From assembly GCA_903916735.1 (NCBI GenBank), contig CAIWXX010000165.1:1-64000 (forward strand): a stretch of DNA of 64,000 nucleotides. The letters are read 5' to 3'. The notes below the pieces were generated by a model. It saw only the letters and a list, made by a program, of their open reading frames with translations, was not told where the DNA came from and did no database searches. The DNA comes from an uncultured Acidobacteriota bacterium. GTDB taxonomy: Bacteria > Acidobacteriota > CAIWXX01. The position numbers and the translations under genes were made by a program. This document shows, one piece after another, positions 43,394 to 52,578 of the stretch; position 1 is the stretch's first letter; each line of letters opens with the position of its first letter.

Positions 43394-44476
43394 TCACCCT
43401 CTTGTCCCGCTATTCCGCTCATCGTTCGAGTGTGCTGGTGGCATTGAAGAGGTTGATCGATGTCGGGAGTCATCTTCCATTTCTGTGCATTTCCCGAAGA
43501 TCATCTTACCGGCTGTTGTTTGAAGAACCGATGTGACAGCAATATCCAGATTCTTCCCGATATATCGTTTGGCATTATCCACGACGACCATAGTGCCGTC
43601 GTCAAGATAAGCAACCCCCTGGTTGGGTTCTTTGCCTTCCTTGAGGATGAAGACCTTCATGGTTTCTCCGGGCAGCACGACAGGCTTCAGCGCATTGGCC
43701 AGCTCATTGATGTTCAGAACCTTGACTCCGCGGAGCTGCGCCACCTTATTCAAGTTGAAATCGTTCGTCACAATTTTTCCATCGAACTGCTTCCCCAGTT
43801 CAATGAGCTTCATGTCGACTTCCCGAACGTCGGGAAAATCCAGCTCGGAGATTTGGACGTTGAGGTCGGCCATCTTTTGAATTTTTTGCAGGATATCGAG
43901 TCCCCGCCGACCGCGTGCCCTTTTCTGTGAATCGGATGAGTCCGCCACTTGCTGCAGCTCCCTCAAAACGAATTGCGGCACCACCAGTGTTCCTTCGATG
44001 AAGCCAGTCTCACAGATGTCAAAAATGCGCCCGTCAATGATAACACTCGTATCCAGAATCTTGTAGCTGCGACCGACATTCCGTTCCTTGAAAAATGTGT
44101 ACAGGGTCACAGGATCAAACCACTCAGCCTTCTTTGAACCGACACTGAACCCGGTGTAGGGGAGGACAATCATGAAGAAAAGATGGAAAAATTTCGCCGT
44201 TCTCAACTCGATCTCAAGTAAATCAACTGAGTAGATGAGGATGTCGGCAATAATGACTCCGAAAAATGTGCCGATTGTTGCGCCCCATATTGTCTTGAAT
44301 GAGCTGTTCCGGACGACGCGTTCGACAAGGAGAACGAAAAGGCCCAGACAGGCCATTGCAACACCGCCGATCAGCGGCCCCATGACTGGATAATCGTCCA
44401 ACGGAGCAGGATGGTAGAAAAAACCTACCACCCCGAGCAAAATAATAAGAAAAGCCCTGAGAAGGAGAATTGCCAT
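43394..44476 (-). CDS. YacL-like membrane protein with PIN and TRAM domains
   Basis: 360 residues from 44476, where AGAGAGGTGATC gives an excellent ribosome binding site; a start at 44518 overlapping the radA stop (ATGA) is also possible. Four N-terminal membrane helices ([66 protein letters not shown]), then a PIN-type RNase domain ([66 protein letters not shown] with conserved acidic residues) and a TRAM domain ([27 protein letters not shown]). This matches the Bacillus YacL family, usually found near radA and ispD, as here. Probable membrane-bound RNase of unknown target. Confidence 0.9.
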   Translation of the reverse strand: MAILLLRAFLIILLGVVGFFYHPAPLDDYPVMGPLIGGVAMACLGLFVLLVERVVRNSSFKTIWGATIGTFFGVIIADILIYSVDLLEIELRTAKFFHLFFMIVLPYTGFSVGSKKAEWFDPVTLYTFFKERNVGRSYKILDTSVIIDGRIFDICETGFIEGTLVVPQFVLRELQQVADSSDSQKRARGRRGLDILQKIQKMADLNVQISELDFPDVREVDMKLIELGKQFDGKIVTNDFNLNKVAQLRGVKVLNINELANALKPVVLPGETMKVFILKEGKEPNQGVAYLDDGTMVVVDNAKRYIGKNLDIAVTSVLQTTAGKMIFGKCTEMEDDSRHRSTSSMPPAHSNDERNSGTRG

Positions 44477-44514
44477 ATGATCACCTCTCTGAGGTTTGAT
44501 TGTAACAGAGTTAT

Positions 44515-45876
44515 TCATGAATTCACCATAATGTGTTCGAGAGAATCCTTAAGATTTCGAACGCCAAGGAGCTCGATGTGATCTTCTTCGCGTTCACGAG
44601 TTTGGAGGTTGGTTGCCGGCATCACAATCCGATGGAAGCCGAGAGCTTTGGCCTCTGCTATTCTTTTATCGCAGGAACTGACGGCTCGAACTTCGCCAGC
44701 CAGGCCGATTTCTCCAAAAACTGCCGTATGAGGATCGACGGGCTTGCGCCGGAGGCTGCTCCACACAGCCGCAACAACCGGCAGGTCCAGTCCAGGATCG
44801 TCGATGTAGAGCCCGCCCGGCACATTGATGAATACATCCTCGCCTCCGAGGTGGCATCCCAATCGTTTTTCCATGACCGCAAGGAGCATAGCGACACGAT
44901 TATGGTCCAATCCTTCGGTCATCCGCCGCGGATTTCCGAGAACCCCACTACTGACAAGCGCCTGGATTTCGAAACAGAGCGATTGCGTTCCTTCGATACA
45001 GCATGCGACAACGCTTCCGCTCGAGCCGGCAGGACGTTCCTTCAGAAGGGCCAGCGAAGGGTTTGTCACCGGCTGCAATCCATTTTCCTCCATTGTGAAA
45101 AGGCAAAGCTCCGAGGCCGAACCGAAACGGTTTTTCTGAACTCGCAGGATGCGGTTTGAATGGAGCCGGTCGCCTTCAAAATAGAGGACCGCATCGACCA
45201 TGTGTTCAAGAGATTTTGGACCGGCGATTGCGCCATCCTTCGTTATGTGACCGATAATGAAACATGCCACTCCCTGTTCTTTTGCCAGAACGAGGAGTCG
45301 ATTGGTCGCTTCGCGAACCTGAGTGATGCTGCCGGGCACTGAGAGCATATTCGGATTCATCATCGTCTGGATTGAATCCAGAATGAGAACCGATGGTCTT
45401 AGCCTTGCAACCTCGGCTTCAATGGCATCCATGTCGCGCACCGGCAACATAAACAAGGGATCTCCGGTAAGCCCAATCCGATTCCCACGAAGTTTCACCT
45501 GCGCGGGGGATTCTTCGCCGGAAACATAGAGAACCTTCTGTCCGGATCGTTGCAAGCCACTCGCAACCTGCAACATCAATGTCGATTTCCCAATCCCCGG
45601 ATCTCCGCCGACTAGAACCAATGAGCCGCGAACCAGGCCTCCTCCGAGCAGACGATCAATCTCCGAGAATCCAGTCTCCATCCGGTCCGCCGGGGAGATA
45701 TCTATCTCGGAGTAAGGGATTGCCAAAGTTGCATCACGAGAGGGATGGGCGGCCTTCTTTATTTCAACCGATTCAACGAGCGTCGACCATTCGTTGCAAG
45801 CGGTGCAGCGGCCCATCCATTTGGGGAAACTGACCCCGCAGTTTTCGCAGACGAAGACGACTCGTTCTTTGGCCAT
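44515..45876 (-). CDS. radA: DNA repair protein RadA (Sms)
   Basis: 453 residues, family length. N-terminal zinc finger [21 protein letters not shown], RecA-like core with Walker [15 protein letters not shown], Walker [10 protein letters not shown], the RadA-specific KNRFGSASE motif, and a C-terminal Lon-protease-like domain ([35 protein letters not shown]) without protease function. RadA helps branch migration and recombination repair. It shares TAATG with the preceding MCE gene and overlaps the following gene, so it is in the middle of a coupled run. Confidence 0.96.
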   Translation of the reverse strand: MAKERVVFVCENCGVSFPKWMGRCTACNEWSTLVESVEIKKAAHPSRDATLAIPYSEIDISPADRMETGFSEIDRLLGGGLVRGSLVLVGGDPGIGKSTLMLQVASGLQRSGQKVLYVSGEESPAQVKLRGNRIGLTGDPLFMLPVRDMDAIEAEVARLRPSVLILDSIQTMMNPNMLSVPGSITQVREATNRLLVLAKEQGVACFIIGHITKDGAIAGPKSLEHMVDAVLYFEGDRLHSNRILRVQKNRFGSASELCLFTMEENGLQPVTNPSLALLKERPAGSSGSVVACCIEGTQSLCFEIQALVSSGVLGNPRRMTEGLDHNRVAMLLAVMEKRLGCHLGGEDVFINVPGGLYIDDPGLDLPVVAAVWSSLRRKPVDPHTAVFGEIGLAGEVRAVSSCDKRIAEAKALGFHRIVMPATNLQTREREEDHIELLGVRNLKDSLEHIMVNS

Positions 45877-47288
45877 TACTTGCTACCGACGCCGAATCCA
45901 AAGTAGAACTGCCGGCGCTTGTCGAGCAGCATGTCGTCACTGCCAACCGTGAGATAGAGTTGTTTGTAGATTCCGAGGCGGGAGCCGATCTTGAGATGTG
46001 GCTGGTCGTCACGGCCGAAATCATAGCCGTCGACAGTGAATTTGATACGGTCCTTGGCAAGCGAATAGTCGATGCCGACTCCGGCTGTCGATTCAGTTAA
46101 ACCGCCCCGGATTCCAAGATGTCCCACAAAAAGTCCCCCTTGAGCATTGATCGAAATAGCCTGACGGGTTGTGACAGTCCGGATCATCGTCGTACCATCC
46201 GGGGTTTCGACGGTTGTTTTCTTCGCCCTTTCTTGGATGGGATCATGCACCAACTCCATAAGAAAATACCGGTTCTTCTTTGATTGTATTCCGAAAGAAA
46301 GGTAGGTCTTTGCCCTTTGGCTATCGAGTAAATACTCAGATCGCAATCCCATTCTGGTTGACGGCATACCGCCAACTTTCCCGAGGGCGGAGCTGACATC
46401 TTTGAGGCTTTTGTCCATCTGGTCAAGCGCTTGATTAAGCTTGTCATGGGTCGTGGGCTCGTTGATGAGTTTTCCGAGAGTCCCTTCTCCAGTGTCGATT
46501 TTCTTGAGGATGCTATTGAGTGTATCGCTTGTCTCCTGGAGTTTCTTTGTCAGATCCACAATCTGAGATGTCGATGTGCGAATGTTGCCACGATTTTCAT
46601 CGAGCATACCCTGGACCGTCACGAGGAGTTTGTCGAATTGTGCGGAAAGCCTCACAAAATCATCTCTGACTTCCACGGTCAGGTTGGAGCCGTTATGGAT
46701 AAATTCGCTGATTGCGGCGCGGTTCTCAGACAGGATCGTCTGCAGCTGCTGCGTGAATATTGAGAAGTTCGTCACGATCGAGTTGAGCTTGGCCTGACCC
46801 TCTTTGCTTCCGAGCACTGATGAGAGAGAGGAGGTCAGTTCCTTAATGTCGCTGGAGATCGAGAGGATCTGCGCACCCATCTGATCGATTGACAGGGGCT
46901 CCTTGCCTTGGATGACCGCTCCGGAGATCATCTCCGGGTCGCCTGGATTTCCGGGGAAAATTTCGACATATTTTTCCCCCATGAGCCCCAATGAGCTGAC
47001 AGCCGCCGTGGCACTGGTTCGCAGCTTGACAGGCTCAACGATGAGGATCTTCACTTCTGCAATACCGTTTGCATTGAGAGAAATGTCCGTGACATCGCCA
47101 ACTCGTACTCCGGCGATTCGTACGGCGGCCTTCTTTTCCAGGCCGGCGATCGATCGGAAAACGGCCGTTGCCTTTAGCCCTTCCTTTTCCCCGAACCAGA
47201 TGTTGCATGAACCTGTTGCAATGATCATATAAGCAAGTATTCCAAGGGCCAAGGCTGTAAAGATGCCAACTTTCAATTCGCTGCTCAT
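45876..47288 (-). CDS. mlaD: MlaD-type MCE protein with long coiled-coil and beta-rich C-terminus
   Basis: 470 residues, longer than E. coli MlaD (~180). One N-terminal helix (VGIFTALALGILAYMIIATG), then an MCE domain (~residues 36-115: LKATAVFRSIAGLEKKAAVRIAGVRVG, GLMGEKYVEIFPGNPGD). Residues ~130-300 are helical heptad-like (many LxxL/DKLL turns), probably a periplasm-spanning bundle. The last ~160 residues are strongly amphipathic beta strands ending in aromatic/hydrophobic (RQFYFGFGVGSK), reminiscent of an outer-membrane beta-barrel. In known Mla systems MlaD is a hexamer in the inner membrane moving phospholipids. A C-terminal barrel would let one protein reach the outer membrane. The gene overlaps mlaF (ATGA) and radA. 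Confidence 0.85.
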   Translation of the reverse strand: MSSELKVGIFTALALGILAYMIIATGSCNIWFGEKEGLKATAVFRSIAGLEKKAAVRIAGVRVGDVTDISLNANGIAEVKILIVEPVKLRTSATAAVSSLGLMGEKYVEIFPGNPGDPEMISGAVIQGKEPLSIDQMGAQILSISSDIKELTSSLSSVLGSKEGQAKLNSIVTNFSIFTQQLQTILSENRAAISEFIHNGSNLTVEVRDDFVRLSAQFDKLLVTVQGMLDENRGNIRTSTSQIVDLTKKLQETSDTLNSILKKIDTGEGTLGKLINEPTTHDKLNQALDQMDKSLKDVSSALGKVGGMPSTRMGLRSEYLLDSQRAKTYLSFGIQSKKNRYFLMELVHDPIQERAKKTTVETPDGTTMIRTVTTRQAISINAQGGLFVGHLGIRGGLTESTAGVGIDYSLAKDRIKFTVDGYDFGRDDQPHLKIGSRLGIYKQLYLTVGSDDMLLDKRRQFYFGFGVGSK

Positions 47289-48055
47289 TGGATAACTCCT
47301 TGATGAGTGCTGCTGGATTCGCCTCGAATAAACTGCCGGACGATGGGCAATGATGTATTTTTAATCTCCTCCGGCGTTCCGACCTCCTCAATCCGGCCTT
47401 CATACAGCATCGCGATGCGGTCGGCGATCTTGTAGGCGCTGACCATATCATGAGTGATCGCAATCGAGGTCACCTTGAGCTTCTCTTGCATTTCCCGAAT
47501 CAGATTGTTGATGACATCTGACATGATGGGGTCCAGCCCTGTTGTCGGTTCATCATAGAGGATGATCTCCGGTTGGAGGGCAATCGCCCGTGCCAGTCCG
47601 ACACGTTTCTTCATTCCGCCGGAAAGCTCGGAGGTCCGCAGTTTTTCGATGCCCGGCATTCCCACCATTTCAAGACACTGCGTGACACGTATTTTGATTT
47701 CGCCGGGAGAGAGGAGAGAATGGCGATTCAGGGCAAAAGCGATATTATCTTCGACATTCAGCGAGTCGAAGAGAGCCGCCCCTTGAAAGAGCATGCCAAA
47801 GCGCCTGCGGAGTAGGTCGAGCTTTTTTTCATTGAGCCGGCCAACCTCCTGGTTGTCGACAAAAACACCGCCTGAATCAGGAGTCAGCAGGCCAATAATG
47901 TGCTTCAGCAGGACGCTTTTTCCAGAGCCGCTGCCACCGATCACGACCATCGTTTCACCACGCTGTATATCAAGATTCAATCCTTGCAACACCTTCTTAA
48001 ACCCGAAGGATTTGTAGAGATCGACCACTTGTATGTACGTTTCGTTAGCCATCAT
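47285..48055 (-). CDS. mlaF: MlaF-type ABC transporter ATPase
   Basis: 256 residues from ATG at 48055, which shares TAATG with mlaE. Walker A GGSGSGKSVLLKHIIGLL, Q-loop GMLFQGAALFDSLNV, signature LSGGMKKRVGLARAIALQPEIILYDEPTTGLDP, H-loop ITHDMVSAYKIADR: the typical Mla/Ttg2A set, including the FQ-GALFDS stretch. It energises the MlaE permease. It works at the cytoplasmic face of the inner membrane with MlaE and MlaD. Confidence 0.95.
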   Translation of the reverse strand: MMANETYIQVVDLYKSFGFKKVLQGLNLDIQRGETMVVIGGSGSGKSVLLKHIIGLLTPDSGGVFVDNQEVGRLNEKKLDLLRRRFGMLFQGAALFDSLNVEDNIAFALNRHSLLSPGEIKIRVTQCLEMVGMPGIEKLRTSELSGGMKKRVGLARAIALQPEIILYDEPTTGLDPIMSDVINNLIREMQEKLKVTSIAITHDMVSAYKIADRIAMLYEGRIEEVGTPEEIKNTSLPIVRQFIRGESSSTHQGVIQ

Positions 48056-48873
48056 TACATCAGCATTTTGGTCAGAAAGAAGTCGGCAATCAACACACAC
48101 ATCGATGAAATGACCACAGCTCCTGTCGTCGCTTTGCCGACACCTTCTGCGCCACCCTCGGTTGCCAGGCCTTTGTAGCAGCCAACAACAGCCAGGATAA
48201 ACCCGAAGGCGGAAGCCTTGATCAATCCGCCGATGATGTCCTTGTTCTCGAGAAAGCTCTTGGTGGAATGAATGTAGATGTAAGGATTTGCCCCGAGGAG
48301 TTTTACGGAAACCATGTAACCGCCAATGATCCCGAAAAAATCCGCGACGGCAGTGAGGATTGGAACCATGAAAAAGCCGGCTGTGACGCGCGGAACCACG
48401 AGATACTTGACCGGGTCGGTGGCCAATGTGTAAAGAGCGTCGACTTGCTCGGTCACTTTCATCGTTCCGATCTCGGCCGCCATTGCCGATGCCGCCCTTC
48501 CAGCCACCATAAGGCTTGTCAGGACCGGGGCGAGCTCCCGCGTAATCGCAAGGCCGACGACCGTCCCTGTCAGGCTTTCCGCTCCGAACCGATGAAACCC
48601 CTCAAAACTGTTGAGAGCAAAAACCATCCCAGTGAAGATAGAAGTGATCAATACGACAGGAAGCGAATTATAGCCAACCTCCTCCATCTGCCTGACGATC
48701 AGATTCAAATCAAACGGCCGTCGGGTCATCCATTTCAGCGTCTTGCCGATGAGAAGAATCAATTCACCGAGCTGAGTCATAAAGATATGGATTCGCCGGA
48801 GTATGATCACGAGTAGATTATGCTCGATGAGAAATTTTGGATTCGTGAGTTTTTCAAATAAAGCAAATACCAT
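48055..48873 (-). CDS. mlaE: MlaE-type ABC transporter permease
   Basis: 272 residues, five to six helices. The DUF140/MlaE pattern is clear: RQMEEVGYNSLPVVLITSIFTGMVFALNSF, ITRELAPVLTSLMVAGRAASAMAAEIGTMKVTEQVDAL, PVKYLVVPRVTAGF, YKGLATEGGAEGVGKATTGAVVISSMCV. It is the first gene of the mla set, 130 bases after dnaB. Inner membrane; transports glycerophospholipids between membranes. Confidence 0.94.
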   Translation of the reverse strand: MVFALFEKLTNPKFLIEHNLLVIILRRIHIFMTQLGELILLIGKTLKWMTRRPFDLNLIVRQMEEVGYNSLPVVLITSIFTGMVFALNSFEGFHRFGAESLTGTVVGLAITRELAPVLTSLMVAGRAASAMAAEIGTMKVTEQVDALYTLATDPVKYLVVPRVTAGFFMVPILTAVADFFGIIGGYMVSVKLLGANPYIYIHSTKSFLENKDIIGGLIKASAFGFILAVVGCYKGLATEGGAEGVGKATTGAVVISSMCVLIADFFLTKMLM

Positions 48874-49003
48874 GATGACAACCGTTCAATAGATATTGTG
48901 ATTCAGCCGCGAATTACAACAACTCCATATGGTCCGACAAAATTCTCTTTGGTGGTAAATGGTTGAAAAATGATACATCGGATTCTCAGGAAGACGAATC
49001 ATC

Positions 49004-50350
49004 TCAGAAAAAGTCCTTCGAGTGAGTATAATCATAATTAAGAAATTTAGTGAACTCGGCGGCAAAGGCAAGAGTAATGGTTTTGCCCGCGGGACCGTTC
49101 CGGTTCTTGGCGATGATCAGTTCTGCAACGCCGCCGGTCTCTTCTTTTAACTCCCGGAACAAGAGACATACGACATCGGCGTCCTGTTCGATGGCGCCGC
49201 TTTCACGAAGGTCTGAGAGTAGCGGCCGTTTGTCGGCGCGACCTTCGGGAGCGCGCGAGAGCTGCGAGACGCAGATGACAGGCAGGTCGAGTTCCTTGGA
49301 GAGACCTTTCAGAGATCGAGTAATAGCGGAGATTTCCTGGTTTTTGTTCTCGTACCGCCCCCCTGCCGAGACGAGTTGGAGGTAATCGATGATGATGAGG
49401 TCCAGGCCATGTTCCATTTTCAGACGGCGACTTTTGGCGCGGATCTCAGTGACCGTGACCCCGGCGTCATCGTCAATGTAAATCGGAGCATCCAGCAGGG
49501 CTCCGAATGCCATCGAAAGCTTGGCCGAATCATCGTGTCGCATGACCTGACGTCGCAGATTCCGGAGATTCACGCGCGCCTCCGAACATAGCAGACGCAA
49601 CGCCAGTTCTTCACGGGACATTTCGAGAGAAAAAATTCCAACCTTTTTCCCCTGCCGGATGGCGACATTTTCACAGATATTGAGACAGAAAGAAGTCTTC
49701 CCGACAGAGGGCCGCGCGCCGACAATAATCAAATTGGCTGGATGCAGTCCCATGAGATCATCGTCCAAATCGACAAAATCGGTCCGAATCCCTGTGGACT
49801 GTTGGACATGTTCGGTCACGGCTTCAGCCGTGGCGAACCTCCCATGCAGGATGTCGCGCATCGAAATAAAACCGGTAGTCAAGCGACCTTCGGCAACCTG
49901 GAAGAGGCTGCTCATGGCCTCTTCAACAACCTCCTGCGGCGAACGATCTCCTCGGAGAACTGCCTCTCGCAATCGGGCCGATGTTTCCATCAGCGTGCGG
50001 AGCTGGGCTTTCTCCTTGACCAGGTCGGCATAGTGCCTCACGTTCATGATGCGTGGGATGCCATCGACGAGAGATGAGACATAGACGGCGCCGCCAACAC
50101 GATCCAGCAATTGATGCTTTCGGAGTTCGGCCGTGAGGGTCACTAGGTCGACAGCCTGGGATTGATCGAGCATTTCTCCAACGAGGCGAAAAATGCGCTG
50201 ATGCGTCTCCAGCAGGAAATCCTCCGCATGAATGACTTCTGCAACGACATTGTAGTGAGGATTGTGAAGCAGAATCGACCCCAGAACACACTTTTCGGCT
50301 TCTGTGTTCTGAGGTAGAGCCGATTCAAAGGCCTGATGTGGAGATGCCAT
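49004..50350 (-). CDS. dnaB: Replicative DNA helicase DnaB
   Basis: 448 residues, full length. N-terminal DnaB domain (PQNTEAEKCVLGSILLHN), linker, RecA-like core with Walker A GARPSVGKTSFCLN, Walker B LIIIDYLQLVS, and FSLEMSREELALRLL, ICVSQLSRAPE, RESGAIEQDADVV. Unwinds DNA ahead of the replisome as a hexamer. It follows rplI, as in many bacteria, but a hairpin terminator lies in the 63-base gap between them. Separated from mlaE by 130 bases, so mla may have its own promoter. Confidence 0.97.
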   Translation of the reverse strand: MASPHQAFESALPQNTEAEKCVLGSILLHNPHYNVVAEVIHAEDFLLETHQRIFRLVGEMLDQSQAVDLVTLTAELRKHQLLDRVGGAVYVSSLVDGIPRIMNVRHYADLVKEKAQLRTLMETSARLREAVLRGDRSPQEVVEEAMSSLFQVAEGRLTTGFISMRDILHGRFATAEAVTEHVQQSTGIRTDFVDLDDDLMGLHPANLIIVGARPSVGKTSFCLNICENVAIRQGKKVGIFSLEMSREELALRLLCSEARVNLRNLRRQVMRHDDSAKLSMAFGALLDAPIYIDDDAGVTVTEIRAKSRRLKMEHGLDLIIIDYLQLVSAGGRYENKNQEISAITRSLKGLSKELDLPVICVSQLSRAPEGRADKRPLLSDLRESGAIEQDADVVCLLFRELKEETGGVAELIIAKNRNGPAGKTITLAFAAEFTKFLNYDYTHSKDFF

Positions 50351-50364
50351 GGGCGATGGTCCCC

Positions 50365-50397
50365 AAAAAGGGAGCGGCTCTGATGAGAGGCCGCTCC
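50365..50397 (-). terminator. Hairpin with T-run between rplI and dnaB
   Basis: On the minus strand GGAGCGGC (50397-50390), an 11-nt loop, GCCGCTCC, C, then five T residues (A-run 50365-50369). It could end or attenuate the rpsF-rpsR-rplI transcript before dnaB. Confidence 0.75.
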
Positions 50398-50413
50398 GCC
50401 GGTTATGAGGGAT

Positions 50414-50872
50414 TTATTCTTTTGGTTCCTCTTGTTGAAGCACCGAGACGAGCAGGTCGGCCGTGACATCCGGATGGACCTTGATTCGGATCGGATGCTC
50501 TCCGAGCTGCCGTATCGGTTCATCCAGACGAATGCGTTTTTTGTCGATATCAAATCCTTTGGACTTAAGGAAGTCGGCGATATCCTGAGTAGTGACCGAA
50601 CCGTAAAGCTGGCCTTTGTCACCGACCTTTCTTTCGAACTTGGCATTCAGCCCGACGATAAGCGACGCCTGTTTTTTGGCATCTTCAATCTCTTTAGCCA
50701 GTGTCTTGGCAATCTTGATCTTGGCGTCTTCAACCTGCTTCAGGTTAAATGGCGTTACTTGAATTCCGAATTTTTTGGGGATCAGGAAATTGCGGCCAAA
50801 ACCATCCGCAACTTTGATAACGTCCCCTTTTCGCCCGAGCTTCTCAACATCTGCAATCAGTACGACTTCCAT
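50414..50872 (-). CDS. rplI: 50S ribosomal protein L9
   Basis: 152 residues, standard. Starts MEVVLIADVEKLGRKGDV with KVADGFGRNFLIPKKF, the L9 N-domain; a long central helix (VEDAKIKIAKTLAKEIED) and the C-domain with LYGSVTTQDIADFLKSKG follow. Binds 23S rRNA near L1. Third in rpsF-rpsR-rplI; 38 bases after rpsR. Confidence 0.97.
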   Translation of the reverse strand: MEVVLIADVEKLGRKGDVIKVADGFGRNFLIPKKFGIQVTPFNLKQVEDAKIKIAKTLAKEIEDAKKQASLIVGLNAKFERKVGDKGQLYGSVTTQDIADFLKSKGFDIDKKRIRLDEPIRQLGEHPIRIKVHPDVTADLLVSVLQQEEPKE

Positions 50873-50910
50873 GTTGTGCCTCCTCTTCTGCCTTTACCAC
50901 AGAGCAGGGG

Positions 50911-51177
50911 TTATTCGCCGACGTAGGGCAGGAGTGCGATTGCACGAGCCCGTTTGATGGCCTTTTGAAGCTCCCGCTGGTGAGGCGCGCAGGTACCGGA
51001 AATACGGCGGGGAAGTATTTTGCCACGCTCTGGGACGAATGATCCGATGAGCTTGATATCCTTGTAATCGATAAAGTCAATTTTATCTGCACAGAATTTG
51101 CAGATTTTTCGCTTCCGCGAAAAAGATCTCTTGCCGCTCCGAGGTTCTTCTTTGGCCTGTCTTCTTTGCATTGCCAT
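50911..51177 (-). CDS. rpsR: 30S ribosomal protein S18
   Basis: 88 residues. Middle part [22 protein letters not shown] and [34 protein letters not shown] identify S18. The cysteine/histidine set CKFC...C..H is the zinc-binding (C+) form. A basic N-terminal extension ([12 protein letters not shown]) precedes it. Eight bases after rpsF; there is no ssb gene between them. Confidence 0.97.
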   Translation of the reverse strand: MAMQRRQAKEEPRSGKRSFSRKRKICKFCADKIDFIDYKDIKLIGSFVPERGKILPRRISGTCAPHQRELQKAIKRARAIALLPYVGE

Positions 51178-51185
51178 GTTGCCTC

Positions 51186-51593
51186 CTATTCAGCAGCCGC
51201 ACGGGCGTTCGTCGAGGATTCCGATGAAGATGCCGTATCCCGTTTCGCAGCTCTCCTGGCTTCTTCCGCCTGGCGCTGCTTGATGCGTTTCTCAACGGCC
51301 TTATGTTCAATGTCCGTTCGAACAGTCAAAAACCGGATGACCTCATCCGTTTGTTTGAATTTGCGCTCGAGCTCATTGATGGCATCGCCTGCCCCGTTGA
51401 TCACGAACAGATAGTAATAACCCTCTCGGTTTTTTTTGACGGAAAAAGCGAGCCTCCGCTTTCCCCATTTTTCGACCTTCGCAAGTGACGCGCCCTTTTT
51501 CTCCACGGTTTTTTGCATGGAGAGTGCAATCGCCTCGGCATCCTCTTCAGTTAGTTGAGAAGCGAGTATGAAGGTGACTTCGTACTGTCTCAT
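51186..51593 (-). CDS. rpsF: 30S ribosomal protein S6
   Basis: 135 residues from the ATG at 51593, directly after AAGGAGG; the frame runs open upstream without support. [39 protein letters not shown] and [18 protein letters not shown] are the S6 core. The C-terminus carries a charged/Ala-rich tail ([14 protein letters not shown]). Binds 16S rRNA as a pair with S18. The leader upstream contains a large inverted repeat (51655-51703) and a smaller hairpin that may be control elements. Confidence 0.96.
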   Translation of the reverse strand: MRQYEVTFILASQLTEEDAEAIALSMQKTVEKKGASLAKVEKWGKRRLAFSVKKNREGYYYLFVINGAGDAINELERKFKQTDEVIRFLTVRTDIEHKAVEKRIKQRQAEEARRAAKRDTASSSESSTNARAAAE

Positions 51594-51614
51594 CGTTCTG
51601 CCTCCTTGTGGTTG

Positions 51615-51703
51615 TTCAGCCCCGGTCCTGCAAGACCCGGAGCAAGGATGATGAATTGCCATTGATCTCGATGCAACAATCACGCATCGATTTCAATGGC
51701 AAT
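51615..51703 (-). promoter_or_regulatory. Structured leader of rpsF: large inverted repeat plus hairpin
   Basis: Between pth and rpsF are a 20-bp inverted repeat with two mismatches (51655-51674 and 51684-51703, arms ATTGCCATTG and CAATGGCAAT, loop of 9) and, nearer the gene, a GC-rich hairpin (51619-51628 with 51634-51643, loop TTGCA). Such hairpins in rpsF leaders can bind the S6-S18 pair for autoregulation in other bacteria; here this is inferred. No clear terminator T-run follows either hairpin. Confidence 0.5.
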
Positions 51704-51730
51704 GCGCCGGGCTTCCCGACGCCGGCGGGA

Positions 51731-52354
51731 TTATAGCACATCCTGTGCTCGATTGAAGGTATTCATTGCAGCCGCCATGCCGTTCTGGATCACGCACTCA
51801 ACCGCCCCTTCAGCAGCATCCAGGATTTTGTCCAAACCGGCGGCTTCTTCCGGGCTGAAATCGTCCAGAATAAAATCATGGATCTCGCGGCCTCGTGATT
51901 CATTGGAAACACCAAGACGAAGACGCGGAAATTCCCGAGTCCTCAACAATTCAATAATGGATTCCAAACCACGATGCCCGCCACTGCCGCCACGCGGCCG
52001 AAAGCGGAGACGGCCAAAAGGAAGATCAGCATCGTCATGGATCACGAGGATATTGGCCGGATCGAGATCATATCGGGCGATCATGGCGGCAACGGAACTT
52101 CCACTGCGGTTCATATATGTCTGAGGAGTGAAAATGACCAGGTCTTTTCCATGTGCTGATATCCAACCGGTGGAACGGGCCAGGCACTCCCTTTGCAGCA
52201 ATTTGACACCGAGTCGCTTCGCCAGGAGGTGGGCGACCATGAAGCCGATATTGTGCCGCGTCGATGCATATTCAGGCCCCGGGTTGCCAAGCCCACAAAC
52301 GGCTCGTATATCAATCGAGCCATGCGATGATGACGTCAGAGTCATTGTAGTCAT
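51731..52354 (-). CDS. pth: Peptidyl-tRNA hydrolase
   Basis: 207 residues from an ATG at 52354 (a second ATG is three codons later; a strong ribosome binding site is missing for both, so the start is approximate). AVCGLGNPGPEYASTRHNIGFMVA contains the catalytic His in TRHNIGF; VIHDDADLPFGRLRFRPRGGSGGHRGL has the conserved Asp and GGHxGL. Hydrolyses peptidyl-tRNAs released from ribosomes. It follows rplY on the same strand and precedes rpsF, as in many genomes. Confidence 0.94.
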   Translation of the reverse strand: MTTMTLTSSSHGSIDIRAVCGLGNPGPEYASTRHNIGFMVAHLLAKRLGVKLLQRECLARSTGWISAHGKDLVIFTPQTYMNRSGSSVAAMIARYDLDPANILVIHDDADLPFGRLRFRPRGGSGGHRGLESIIELLRTREFPRLRLGVSNESRGREIHDFILDDFSPEEAAGLDKILDAAEGAVECVIQNGMAAAMNTFNRAQDVL

Positions 52355-52578
52355 CAGCTGAGATGCTGTTGATACGAGCCGCCCGAGATGAGAAACAAGA
52401 ATGGCAAACAAAAAGAGCCACTTCTCATTCTCCGCCCTTTCAGAATTTTCTCTTTTACCTTGTTACGTCACGAAATCGACACATGATGGATGGTGAGATT
52501 GCGATACCGGCAAAGAGAGACACAGCTCATGGCCCTGTTGTCGCTAAAGCTGGCTGGAAAAGCAGCCGATGCGCAGCG

